This document shows positions 9,831 to 17,996 of a DNA stretch of 47,853 bases, one piece after another (positions within the stretch are counted from its first letter, which is position 1; every line of letters starts with the position of its first letter). A model generated the notes under the pieces. It was given only the letters and a program-made list of their open reading frames with translations, was not told the origin of the DNA and searched no databases. Where the stretch lies: positions 1-47,853 of the forward strand of contig DAIEQP010000175.1 of the NCBI GenBank assembly GCA_027347805.1. The letters run 5' to 3'. The position numbers were made by a program, and so were the translations under genes. This stretch comes from Ignavibacteria bacterium. Lineage in GTDB: Bacteria > Bacteroidota > Ignavibacteria > Ignavibacteriales > Melioribacteraceae.

Positions 9831-10751
9831 ATGAAACGGATATTATTTCACTTGATAATTGTTTTTGCATGCAATTTATTTGCTCAGCAAAAAGTTATAA
9901 AAGTATGGCCGGATAAAATTCCTGGCGCAATCGAAAATTCATCCATTAAAGAAGATACTGTTCGACTTGAAAATGGACAGATAAGAATCAAATCTGTAAT
10001 TGATCCAACCTTAACTATTTATTTTCCTGAAAAGGAAAAAGTAAATGGAGCCGCTGTAATTATTTGCCCAGGGGGCGGATATGCAAGACTATCAATAGAT
10101 CACGAAGGGCTATTAATTGCTAAATGGTTTAATGAGTTAGGAATAACCGGAGTAGTTTTGAAATACAGATTGCCTAGTGATTTAATAATGAAGAATAAAA
10201 ACATTGGTCCACTTCAGGATGTTCAGGAAGCAATTAGGATTGTAAGAAGAAATGCTGCCAACTGGAATCTTGATATCACAAAAATTGGAATAATGGGATT
10301 TTCAGCCGGCGGTCATCTTGCATCAACTTCTTCTACTCACTTTGCCGAAAAAGTTTATGATTGTGATGAGACAAGTGCGCGCCCCGATTTCGCTATCCTA
10401 ATCTATCCTGTAATTTCCATGAATAAAGAAATAACCCACAGCGGATCGCGGACAAATTTACTTGGTGAAAATCCGGATACAAAACTTATCGATCATTTCT
10501 CAAATGAACTTCAGGTAACAAAAGATACGCCGCCAACCTTTCTTGTGCACGCCGCTGATGATAAAACTGTTCCTGTGTTAAACAGTATAAATTATTTTTT
10601 AGCACTTAAGAAAAATGAAGTGCCGTCAGAACTTCACATATTTCAAAATGGCGGGCATGGATTCGGTCTGGGTAAAACCGATAATACGGAATCACAATGG
10701 CCTAAAATGTGTGAGAAGTGGTTAATTCAACAAGGTGTAATTAAAAAATAG
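9831..10751 (+). CDS. Secreted alpha/beta-hydrolase, BD-FAE/acetyl-esterase-like
   Basis: A Sec signal peptide (about residues 1-18, ending LFAQ) leads into an alpha/beta-hydrolase of the carbohydrate-esterase-like group. Visible motifs are the PGGGYARLS oxyanion region, the nucleophile elbow GFSAGGHLAS, an acid residue in HAADDKTVP and the catalytic histidine in NGGHGFGLG. The length (306 residues) is usual for these secreted esterases, which often remove acetyl or feruloyl groups from plant polysaccharides. The actual substrate cannot be read from the sequence, since no carbohydrate-utilisation genes surround it. It starts 6 bases after the aminotransferase stop and converges on aroE with a 9-base gap. 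Confidence 0.85.
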   Translation: MKRILFHLIIVFACNLFAQQKVIKVWPDKIPGAIENSSIKEDTVRLENGQIRIKSVIDPTLTIYFPEKEKVNGAAVIICPGGGYARLSIDHEGLLIAKWFNELGITGVVLKYRLPSDLIMKNKNIGPLQDVQEAIRIVRRNAANWNLDITKIGIMGFSAGGHLASTSSTHFAEKVYDCDETSARPDFAILIYPVISMNKEITHSGSRTNLLGENPDTKLIDHFSNELQVTKDTPPTFLVHAADDKTVPVLNSINYFLALKKNEVPSELHIFQNGGHGFGLGKTDNTESQWPKMCEKWLIQQGVIKK

Positions 10752-10760
10752 AACTTAGTT

Positions 10761-11642
10761 TTAACTAATGAGATATGATTCCAATGCTTTGTATACTTTT
10801 TCAATCTGCATTTTTTCGCCGGTCCACAATTCGTATGATTTTGCACCCTGCTCTATAAACATTTTCAACCCTGTAACAACTGTAGCCCCCTGAGATTCAG
10901 CAAGTTTAAGCATTTTTGTTTTTACAGGATTATAAACTACATCGAAAACTATTTGTCCCTTCATGAAAGATTCTTTTATCGTTGTTGCTGAATCATCAAC
11001 ATCAGGATACATTCCCATTGTAGTTGTATTAACAATTAGTTTTGAATCGCGAAAAGTTTCAATCAAATCGGGCGGAACGAGAGGCAAAGATTTAATTTCA
11101 TGAAATACCATTTTGGCAGAAAAATATTCTTTTAGAGATTCTGCAGTCTGCTCTGTACGATTAACAATAGTTATTTCAGCAACTTTAAAATTTCTGATCA
11201 AAGCATAAATAACTCCCCGCGCAGCGCCGCCTGCACCAATCACTGTTACCTTTGCACCGGAAAGTTCATCTTTGTACGGAGTAAGAGATTCAACAATTCC
11301 ATGAACATCAGTATTATATCCTCTAAGAGTTCCCTCATCATTTACAATTGTATTAACCGCACCAATTATACTTGCTTCTTCAGAAACATCTTTTAAAAGA
11401 GGCAGCACTTTCTCTTTTAATGGAACGGTAACATTAAACCCTTTTATCCCTAAAGCTATCATTCCTTTTAACGCATCTTTAAGCGCAGCCGGCGGAACAT
11501 CAAATGGAAGATAAATATAATTTAACCCGGCTAACTCAAAACTAATGTTATGCATTAACGGCGAATAAGAATGCTTTATCGGATGCCCCAGCACTCCAAT
11601 AATTTTTGTGTTTTGATTAAATTTATTCTGAGTCTGTATCAT
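10761..11642 (-). CDS. aroE: Shikimate dehydrogenase (NADP+)
   Basis: This cytosolic enzyme reduces 3-dehydroshikimate to shikimate in chorismate and aromatic amino acid synthesis. The 293-residue protein has the substrate segment GHPIKHSYSPLMHN, the catalytic lysine in FNVTVPLKEK, the nucleotide loop IGAGGAARG, an NRT NADP-phosphate motif (VNRTEQ) and NTTTMGMYP. The C-terminal MFIEQGAKSYELWTG is typical of the family. It begins 3 bases after the TPR gene's stop with no clear ribosome site of its own, so it is likely co-transcribed and translationally coupled to that gene. Confidence 0.95.
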   Translation of the reverse strand: MIQTQNKFNQNTKIIGVLGHPIKHSYSPLMHNISFELAGLNYIYLPFDVPPAALKDALKGMIALGIKGFNVTVPLKEKVLPLLKDVSEEASIIGAVNTIVNDEGTLRGYNTDVHGIVESLTPYKDELSGAKVTVIGAGGAARGVIYALIRNFKVAEITIVNRTEQTAESLKEYFSAKMVFHEIKSLPLVPPDLIETFRDSKLIVNTTTMGMYPDVDDSATTIKESFMKGQIVFDVVYNPVKTKMLKLAESQGATVVTGLKMFIEQGAKSYELWTGEKMQIEKVYKALESYLIS

Positions 11643-11645
11643 TTA

Positions 11646-13070
11646 TTATTTTCTATTTTCTTCAATTAATTTAATAAACAATTTTGATGTTTTCACTTCA
11701 GGATATTCATGAGTAAATTTATTCCGGGTGCTTGGATCAATTTGAAAAGCTTTTTTCAAACTGTCAATAGCTTCCGAAGTATGACTCAGTAAAAAATGAA
11801 TCTTTGCCTTCCAATAATAATTATTAGCATTGTCAGGATTCAACTCTATACATTTATCAAACGCATCAATACCTTCCAGCCACTGCCCAACCTCAACATA
11901 TGTTTCTGCCAATTTAGTCCAAGCTTCCAGATTATTTCCATTCAATTCAATTGTTCGCTTATAACTTTGTATAGATTCCTTTAGATATCCTATTGAATAT
12001 TCAAGATCTGCTTTGGCATACCAGGCATCTTCCGGGTTTGTAGTTAAAGTTACAGCATTATTAAAATCTTTCAGTGCAAGCTGGTATTTACCTATCATAT
12101 CAAAACAATAACCTCTTGCTAAAAATGCTTCGTAATATCCGGAATCCAATTTGATTGCTTCGTTGTAGAATTTTATCGCCTCAGTATAAGATCCTTTTTC
12201 CTCATATATCTGCCCGATATTATACAAAATAGTTTCATCCGTCGGGTCCAGATCCATCGCTTTATTGTAAGCATTTAATGCATCATCAGTACGACCCACC
12301 TGTGAATATGAATAACCAAGATTAAACCAGGCGCTAGAAAAATCATCATGAAGGGCAATTGATAATTCAAAACTATTTATAGCACCGGTGTATTTATGCA
12401 GTCTTAGCTGAACAATGCCTTTATTGTACCAACCTGTAAAACTATTTGGATCCAGGTCAAGATATTTATCATATATTGATAAAGCCTGCTCAAGCTGGTC
12501 GGAATTTTCATAACAATATCCAATTTCGTATAATGCTTCAAGATAATTCGGATCTGTTTCGAGCGCTTTAGTAAAATATTCAATTGCTTCATTAAATTTT
12601 TCTTTCTTTTCGTAAAGCACACCGAGATTAAAAAATATTTCTTCATTTGCGGGCTCAATTTCAAGCGCTTTGTTCAACGATTGAAGCGCTTCTTCATATA
12701 GGCCCAAATTATCTTCGGCAATTGATTTATTTAAATATGTATCGACATCATTCGGATTCAAAACCAAAGCTTTCTCAAAGCATTGATATGCTTCATCGAA
12801 AGAAAAAGAATTGTTAAGCAAAATACCTTTGAATTGTAAAATCTCAGAATTGTATGGAACAATCTTCAATACTTCTTCAATTAAAAAAAGTCCCTCATCA
12901 ACATAATCGTAATCAACACACATTTCGATTGTTTCCTCAAAAACTTCCAGTGAGGTGATGACTTGACCATTTTCTATATAATCTTTGCAAATCTTTATTT
13001 TTTCATTCAGTTCCTTCTCGTCATAATTCGAATCATTGTTATTATTCATAAATTCTTGGGAAAAACTCAT
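11646..13070 (-). CDS. Tetratricopeptide-repeat protein
   Basis: This acidic 474-residue protein is built almost entirely of TPR units, roughly eleven, with repeated W/F-x-x-L/KG..-Y..A...-Y..A..-P signatures (for example WFNLGYSYSQVGRTDDALNA, NPDNANNYYWKAKI). There is no signal peptide or membrane segment, so it is probably a cytoplasmic scaffold. No catalytic domain is fused to the repeats and no partner can be named. The ATG has a strong GAGGAG site. That site can pair with a CTCCT further upstream (13076-13093), which might mask it. It leads a two-gene unit with aroE, but no functional link to aroE is evident. Confidence 0.88.
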   Translation of the reverse strand: MSFSQEFMNNNNDSNYDEKELNEKIKICKDYIENGQVITSLEVFEETIEMCVDYDYVDEGLFLIEEVLKIVPYNSEILQFKGILLNNSFSFDEAYQCFEKALVLNPNDVDTYLNKSIAEDNLGLYEEALQSLNKALEIEPANEEIFFNLGVLYEKKEKFNEAIEYFTKALETDPNYLEALYEIGYCYENSDQLEQALSIYDKYLDLDPNSFTGWYNKGIVQLRLHKYTGAINSFELSIALHDDFSSAWFNLGYSYSQVGRTDDALNAYNKAMDLDPTDETILYNIGQIYEEKGSYTEAIKFYNEAIKLDSGYYEAFLARGYCFDMIGKYQLALKDFNNAVTLTTNPEDAWYAKADLEYSIGYLKESIQSYKRTIELNGNNLEAWTKLAETYVEVGQWLEGIDAFDKCIELNPDNANNYYWKAKIHFLLSHTSEAIDSLKKAFQIDPSTRNKFTHEYPEVKTSKLFIKLIEENRK

Positions 13071-13075
13071 TAAAA

Positions 13076-13093
13076 CTCCTCATTATTTAGGAG
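13076..13093 (-). promoter_or_regulatory. Possible ribosome-site-masking hairpin before the TPR gene
   Basis: On the minus strand CTCCT and AGGAG form a 5-bp stem around an 8-base loop. The second arm is the ribosome binding site of the TPR gene. The stem is short, so this may be chance. Confidence 0.3.
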
Positions 13094-13155
13094 AAAATGT
13101 ATGGTTAACAAAAGTGAAAATCAAGTTGGTTTTGATATCAGAAATTCTTAAGGAA

Positions 13156-14364
13156 TTAATTAGTATGTGTTAATAATTCTTTGGAAGAAATTTTTCTAAC
13201 ACCATGCGTAATCTTCAAATTATGAAATGTAAGTTCTCGATGAAATTTATTTTGATAAACTTTACTCATTTGTTCAATGAAATTGTCCGTAAGTTTCTCT
13301 TCAACAATATTAAATACACTTTTAATCGGCGAACAGCTTATCATCTTTGAACAAAGAACCCCGGGCAGCTTTACAGCTTCGGTAACAATGAAATTAGTAT
13401 TGTCATTTGCAATTTCAAAATCGTTCGACAGCCCCCAATGAGATTCCGTAACAAGCACTCCAAAATCTTCAAATTGATTTTTCTTTAAAAACTTTATTGC
13501 AGCTTCAGAGCGCTTTCGTTCATTAACATTATAAAGAACCCTGTTAAATATTTTTCTTGGAAGCATATGATAATGTCTTAAAAGAAATTCTGCTTCAACA
13601 TCTCTAAGATTTTTGATTCCCCAGATGTAAAGTCTTAATCCCTTTACTCCAATCTCACATTCTTCAACTCTTTCATTACAAAGCGCCTGTGGAGCGTTTA
13701 TTGATTCGTTAGTATCGCAGATAACAAGATTAAAATTCCGGTCGCCCAAATTAATCTGGCTGTGTGTTTTATGTCTTAAATCAGTATGAAGAAATTTTCC
13801 TTCCTTGCCATATTGTGTGGTAATATGATGAGCTATGTTAGAAAACTTGCCAATTATATTGAGTTCGTTTTTCCTGATAGAATCGAACAAAATGTTATCG
13901 TCTTCCGACAGAGAAAAAACTTTTTTAATATTATTAACAAATGAGATTTGCATTCCAGCAAGAGATCCCAACCCAAAACAATCAGGCACATTCGATGCAA
14001 TGACGCAATCAAAACCATAATTAATCAATTCCTGGTCGTACAAACTTTTTGTGAGACCGCGGATCAATCTAAATTCTTCACCATCATAGTTATTAATTTT
14101 TTCCAGGGTAGTGCTGAAAAACCGATCCGAATCCGCCGAAGCAATGCAAACTAATTTATCTTTTCTTTTTCTTAAAATATTCACCCAATACCTATTTGCA
14201 CATAACGAAAGTAAAACTCCCTCGTTGTAATGCGTATGATCGCCAAGTAAAATTAAGCTTGCGGGAGAAATCATAATTGAACAATAATCGGAGGAGCCGA
14301 ATACATCTTCAAATTTTTTGATTGCTGAATATACTAATTCCGTATTTCCATTTAATCCGTTCAT
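13156..14364 (-). CDS. Galactokinase-like GHMP-fold protein with degenerate motifs
   Basis: The 402-residue protein aligns by eye along its length with galactokinase, including the N-terminal substrate loop (PASLILLGDHTHYNEG, residues 34-49), the central SNVPDCFGLGSLAG loop (124-137), the TDLR aspartate (195), TESHWGLSNDFE (307-318) and the C-terminal motif region (334-350). Key positions differ. The galactokinase GRVNLIGEHTDYN becomes ASLILLGDHTHYN, losing the Arg and the sugar-binding Asp. The glycine-rich GAGFGG of motif 3 is replaced by ISCSPIKS. The catalytic-base Asp at 195 appears retained. It may use a different substrate or be a pseudoenzyme with a regulatory role. An AGGA site precedes the ATG. 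No gal operon genes are nearby. Confidence 0.8.
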   Translation of the reverse strand: MNGLNGNTELVYSAIKKFEDVFGSSDYCSIMISPASLILLGDHTHYNEGVLLSLCANRYWVNILRKRKDKLVCIASADSDRFFSTTLEKINNYDGEEFRLIRGLTKSLYDQELINYGFDCVIASNVPDCFGLGSLAGMQISFVNNIKKVFSLSEDDNILFDSIRKNELNIIGKFSNIAHHITTQYGKEGKFLHTDLRHKTHSQINLGDRNFNLVICDTNESINAPQALCNERVEECEIGVKGLRLYIWGIKNLRDVEAEFLLRHYHMLPRKIFNRVLYNVNERKRSEAAIKFLKKNQFEDFGVLVTESHWGLSNDFEIANDNTNFIVTEAVKLPGVLCSKMISCSPIKSVFNIVEEKLTDNFIEQMSKVYQNKFHRELTFHNLKITHGVRKISSKELLTHTN

Positions 14365-14457
14365 GGTTTTCCTGGCTTATCGTAGGAGCAAAGTATTCTT
14401 TTGTCTTATTAAAGATAAGAAAATAGCGCTAATTATGAAAATTCCAGGTGAAGTTTT

Positions 14458-14829
14458 TCAGTTATTGAGAAAATTATTTTTATTGGACTGTAATTTAATA
14501 TGATAAACGATTGGCTGGATTAGGCGTTTCGCCTTCTTTTCGTTGAACAATAAAAATTCTTCCCTGTGCAGAATTCGTGATAGGGCATGAACTGTTGAAG
14601 AAATAATTGAGACAAGATTTGTTTCCGATGCAATCAATTCAATCGGCAGCAAAAACACGGTATCAAATATCGAAGCGTCAACAATTGACTTTAATTCCTT
14701 GAAAGATAAATTTTCAAGCCTGGATTCTTCAGCGAACCGATTTAATTTCTGCCTCATCTTTAATTCAAATTTCATCCTCTCAAGAAGCAGCTGAAGGGCA
14801 TCATTTATTGTTATTTTTATTTCAAGCAT
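14458..14829 (-). CDS. Hypothetical protein, mostly helical
   Basis: I do not recognise this 123-residue protein. It is rich in Leu, Glu and Lys and looks all-helical, with no signal peptide, membrane span or cysteine. The central part (residues about 45-95) contains a run of hydrophobic helices ending LSRILHREEFLLF. It sits between the galactokinase-like gene and sucC on the same strand, with 93 bases to the former. The ATG has no clear ribosome site, so the start is uncertain. Codon usage resembles the neighbours, and no longer competing frame covers the region. It could be a small cytoplasmic regulator, but nothing shows this. Confidence 0.55.
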   Translation of the reverse strand: MLEIKITINDALQLLLERMKFELKMRQKLNRFAEESRLENLSFKELKSIVDASIFDTVFLLPIELIASETNLVSIISSTVHALSRILHREEFLLFNEKKAKRLIQPIVYHIKLQSNKNNFLNN

Positions 14830-14883
14830 GGAATACTTTTTTTATTACAAACATAAAAATTGGGAATAAAGTTCTTAGAAATC

Positions 14884-14906
14884 CGGGTGACTCAAAGAGT
14901 CACCCG
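14884..14906 (-). terminator. Hairpin terminator after sucC
   Basis: A perfect 10-bp stem (14884-14893 with 14897-14906) encloses a three-base loop just beyond the sucC stop. The downstream minus-strand tail (GGATTTCTAAG) is only moderately T-rich, so termination may be partial. Confidence 0.65.
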
Positions 14907-14915
14907 AAAAAGGAC

Positions 14916-16133
14916 CTAAGCTGAAGCTAAAACTGAAGTAACCTTTTGTGCAGCATCCTGTAAACTTGCAGCAACGGCAAAATTTAATCCTGAGTTTTCC
15001 AGCATTTCTTTTGCTTCAATTGCATTTGTACCTTCGAGCCTGACAACAACAGGAATTGTAACAGCAACTTCTTTTACTGCATCGATTACACCCTGTGCAA
15101 CTCTGTCACATCTTACAATTCCGCCAAAAATATTTATAAGAATTGCTTTGACGTTTGGATCTGATAAAATAATTTTAAATCCGTTTGCTACTGTTTCTTT
15201 ATTAGCACCACCACCGACATCCAAAAAATTTGCGGGTTCGCCACCAGCAAGTTTAATTATATCCATTGTTGCCATTGCAAGCCCTGCACCGTTAACCATA
15301 CATCCAACATTTCCATCCAGTTTGATGTAATTCAAATTGTATTTTGAAGCTTCTATTTCAAGAGGAGCTTCTTCATTTAGATCTCTGTAGGCAACAATTT
15401 CTGGGTGACGATAAAGTGCATTATCGTCAAAATTCATTTTAGCATCAAGCGCTACAATTCTATCGTCATTTGTGATGATTAATGGATTTATTTCTAGCAT
15501 TGATGAATCTGTTTCCTCGTATGCTTTATATAGTTTCATAATAAAACTTGTAAAACTTTTAAATGCATTACCGGATAATCCAAGTTCGAATGCAATTTTT
15601 CTTGCCTGATACGATTGAATACCAACGCCAGGTTCAATCCATTCTTTAATAATTTTTTCGGGCGTTTCTTCGGCTACTTTTTCAATTTCAACACCACCTT
15701 CTGTTGAAGCCATAATCACATTTTTGGAAACAGCGCGGTCAAGAAGAATTCCTAGATAAAGCTCTTTTTTATAATCCAAACCCTCTGTAATAAAAAGTGT
15801 TTGCACTATTTTTCCTTCAGGACCGGTTTGATTAGTAACAAGCAGATTTCCAAGCATCTGAGCTGCATAAGCTCTGGCTTTTTCAATATCCGTAGTAAAT
15901 TTTACGCCGCCCTCTAAAATTAATTCTTCCCTATTATGCGGGTTGTATAATTTTCCTTTACCTCTTCCGCCTGCATGTATCTGGGATTTAACAACATATT
16001 GGTTTATTCCCTTCTCTTTAAGCTGTGAAATTGCTGAATCAAAATCATTCAGATGCCGGATGGCGACACCATCCTGAACTGGAACGCCAAATTTCTTAAG
16101 GACTTCCTTTGCTTGGTATTCGTGTATTTTCAT
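14916..16133 (-). CDS. sucC: Succinyl-CoA synthetase beta subunit (ADP-forming)
   Basis: This is the beta subunit of the TCA-cycle enzyme that makes ATP (or GTP) from succinyl-CoA. The 405 residues begin MKIHEYQAKEVLKKFGVPV and contain the ATP-grasp segments SQIHAGGRGKGK and TEGLDYKKELYLG, the metal/nucleotide region EINPLI, VNGAGLAMATMD, and the subunit-contact loop INIFGGIVRCD, all typical. The usual length is about 385-400, so it is complete. The alpha subunit gene sucD is not adjacent and is not in this window. The two are also often separate in Bacteroidota. A hairpin follows the stop at 14884. Confidence 0.96.
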   Translation of the reverse strand: MKIHEYQAKEVLKKFGVPVQDGVAIRHLNDFDSAISQLKEKGINQYVVKSQIHAGGRGKGKLYNPHNREELILEGGVKFTTDIEKARAYAAQMLGNLLVTNQTGPEGKIVQTLFITEGLDYKKELYLGILLDRAVSKNVIMASTEGGVEIEKVAEETPEKIIKEWIEPGVGIQSYQARKIAFELGLSGNAFKSFTSFIMKLYKAYEETDSSMLEINPLIITNDDRIVALDAKMNFDDNALYRHPEIVAYRDLNEEAPLEIEASKYNLNYIKLDGNVGCMVNGAGLAMATMDIIKLAGGEPANFLDVGGGANKETVANGFKIILSDPNVKAILINIFGGIVRCDRVAQGVIDAVKEVAVTIPVVVRLEGTNAIEAKEMLENSGLNFAVAASLQDAAQKVTSVLASA

Positions 16134-16290
16134 TTCGATTGTACCCTATTTATTCTAAGTCAATTGATTAATGAACTTTTATTGGTGATGTGAAAATACA
16201 AGGTAAATATTGTTTGGGCAAGAGTTACTTTAATTGAACCAAATCATAGTTATCAATTGTTAATTAATTACAAATTTCTTTGAGGCTAAA

Positions 16291-16557
16291 ATGAACAAGA
16301 AACAAAAACTCATATTGAATATTGTTGGATCAATTGTTCTTTCTTCAGTAATTATTTGGATCGCATACGGCAGAGAAATTTTCACTAAAACACAGGTATT
16401 GATAGAGAAAAAGGATGATTTATTCCCTGATATGGTTCAGAAACAATGGATTGACAAATTTGTCTGGGGGCTGGATTTAAGCGGCGCTATCAGCGGTATT
16501 GCTATTCTCACAGGATTCATTTTCTTCTTTCTGTTTCGCACCAAGAAACAGCAATAG
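16291..16557 (+). CDS. Small two-span membrane protein, hypothetical
   Basis: This 88-residue protein has two hydrophobic spans, about residues 7-25 and 64-82. Between them lies a charged 35-residue loop with FPDMVQKQWIDKF, and the ends are KKQ-rich. I do not recognise a family. A GAGG site 5 bases before the ATG supports the start. The YceI gene follows after 46 bases on the same strand, so they may share a transcript. It is not cytochrome b561, the usual YceI companion: it is too short and lacks paired histidines. Confidence 0.7.
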   Translation: MNKKQKLILNIVGSIVLSSVIIWIAYGREIFTKTQVLIEKKDDLFPDMVQKQWIDKFVWGLDLSGAISGIAILTGFIFFFLFRTKKQQ

Positions 16558-16603
16558 GCAGGTAAAAATAAACGGATTTAATAAACCAAACACTGGATAC
16601 AAT

Positions 16604-17239
16604 ATGAATAAATATATTTCAACTGGTCTGACATTACTTGTTTTGGTAATATCAATAAACGCACAGGGATTTAAAGTAAAAGCAAAGGGATCCCAGACTT
16701 TTAATTTTGAAGACAAAGGAGGAAGAAATCAGATTTCTTTTTACAGCAAAACTCCCCTTGAAGATATTACTGGAACCGTTAACGCAATTTCGGGATGGGC
16801 AACTTTTGATGTAACAGATTTTGTAAAAACTCTCAAAGGAAAAATTATTGTAAAAGTTGCATCTATGAATACAGGGATTGAACTTAGAAACAATCACATG
16901 AAAAGTGTAAACTGGCTTGATGAAAAAAAATTTCCGGAAATATCATATGAGTTTAACTCTGCTGAATCCGTCAAACAAATTGCCGACAATAAATTATCAT
17001 TCAAAGTAAGAGGAAAGTTCACTTTACATGGAGTTTCAAAAGATGTTGAAGCCGATGGAGAAGCAACTTATCTAGATGAGAACGAACAAACTCAGAAAAG
17101 GGCACCGGGAGATTTGCTTGGTATTCGCTCAAATTTTAAAATAAAACTTTCCGATTTTGATATCGACAACTCAATAATTGGCAGCAAAGTTTCTGAGGTA
17201 ATTGAAGTAAGTGTTAATATAGTAGGATCAAACAAGTAA
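16604..17239 (+). CDS. YceI-family secreted protein
   Basis: This 211-residue periplasmic protein has a signal peptide (MNKYISTGLTLLVLVISINA, then Q) and a YceI lipocalin-like barrel. Visible features are IELRNNHMKSVNWLDEKKFP, the NNHM-S-WLD-KFP pattern typical of YceI, followed by the KVRGKFTLHGVSK strand. YceI proteins bind long isoprenoid chains such as polyprenols or quinone precursors. The ligand here is unknown. I take the ATG at 16604 because it gives a clean signal peptide. Earlier in-frame codons would overlap the upstream membrane protein and add a non-hydrophobic leader. A perfect 13-bp terminator follows. Confidence 0.9.
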   Translation: MNKYISTGLTLLVLVISINAQGFKVKAKGSQTFNFEDKGGRNQISFYSKTPLEDITGTVNAISGWATFDVTDFVKTLKGKIIVKVASMNTGIELRNNHMKSVNWLDEKKFPEISYEFNSAESVKQIADNKLSFKVRGKFTLHGVSKDVEADGEATYLDENEQTQKRAPGDLLGIRSNFKIKLSDFDIDNSIIGSKVSEVIEVSVNIVGSNK

Positions 17240-17248
17240 TTAAATCAC

Positions 17249-17278
17249 AACAGTGCTGTTATATTTAACAGCACTGTT
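17249..17278. terminator. Bidirectional hairpin terminator
   Basis: A perfect 13-bp inverted repeat (17249-17261 with 17266-17278, loop TATT) lies between the convergent yceI and LolA-like genes. The plus side runs into AT/T-rich sequence and the minus side into TGATTTAATT, so it can serve both. Confidence 0.8.
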
Positions 17279-17289
17279 ATTATATAATT

Positions 17290-17985
17290 TCATTTTTCTT
17301 TTTTCTTCTCTTCGAAAATACTATCCGGAACACCTTTATTAATTTTATAGTTTGAGTATGTCATTAAAACTGTTCCTTTAATTCTTGTTGGTCGGCCCAT
17401 ATTCTTTTTATTATCATTTTCCTTAGCATTATTCACATCGGGAATTTTAACCTCTCCCATATTGAAAGAAAACTTTAACGTAGCGGGAAGAGGAATCGAC
17501 TTCGCATCGTAACTAAATTCAGTTGTAACAGTGCCTCCATGTTTAGTAGTTGTCTCAACCTTTTTAATTATCGATTCAGCCTGATCGATCCACATTGTTG
17601 ATAAGATCACCTCTGAAGTATCTGCATTTGGAATTATTTTCACTACATCCATTTTTGTTTTATCCACAACTTCGGATCTAACATAGACCGATGTATAATC
17701 TCCCTTTAATAATTGAGCCGGCGAAAAATTCATACTCTGTTTTGGAATCATCGAAAAACCCTTTGGAACAATTTTAAATTTATCCGGCTGCTTAAAATAA
17801 ACAGTGGCAGACGACTCGGGCACTTTAACAAATTCCATATCAAGTTTGGCTACAACATCAACCTGATAATCTTTTACTTTTTCAAAACGATCTTTGACGT
17901 TTTTAAGAATTTTCCCAGCATCTTTATTTTGAGAATAAACAGATGCGGTCAGTATCAACACAAATAACAATAGAATCTTTTTCAT
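17290..17985 (-). CDS. LolA-like secreted protein
   Basis: This 231-residue protein has a signal peptide (MKKILLLFVLILTASVYS, then Q) and a beta-rich body resembling LolA/LolB-like outer-membrane lipoprotein carriers and their relatives. Examples are VYFKQPDKFKIVPKG, followed by strands ending TLKFSFNMGEVKIPD. Such proteins bind acyl chains in the periplasm, but this one is longer than canonical LolA (about 200) and its cargo is unknown. An AAAGGA site supports the ATG. It lies 11 bases after the ABC-2 permease gene and is probably the third gene of that operon, which may link it to the transporter's substrate. Confidence 0.7.
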   Translation of the reverse strand: MKKILLLFVLILTASVYSQNKDAGKILKNVKDRFEKVKDYQVDVVAKLDMEFVKVPESSATVYFKQPDKFKIVPKGFSMIPKQSMNFSPAQLLKGDYTSVYVRSEVVDKTKMDVVKIIPNADTSEVILSTMWIDQAESIIKKVETTTKHGGTVTTEFSYDAKSIPLPATLKFSFNMGEVKIPDVNNAKENDNKKNMGRPTRIKGTVLMTYSNYKINKGVPDSIFEEKKKEK

Positions 17986-17996
17986 AGTAATTCCTT

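Noticed and set aside
16499..16603. Earlier in-frame starts for the YceI protein
   Set aside because: They overlap the preceding gene and put a non-hydrophobic leader before a perfect signal peptide.
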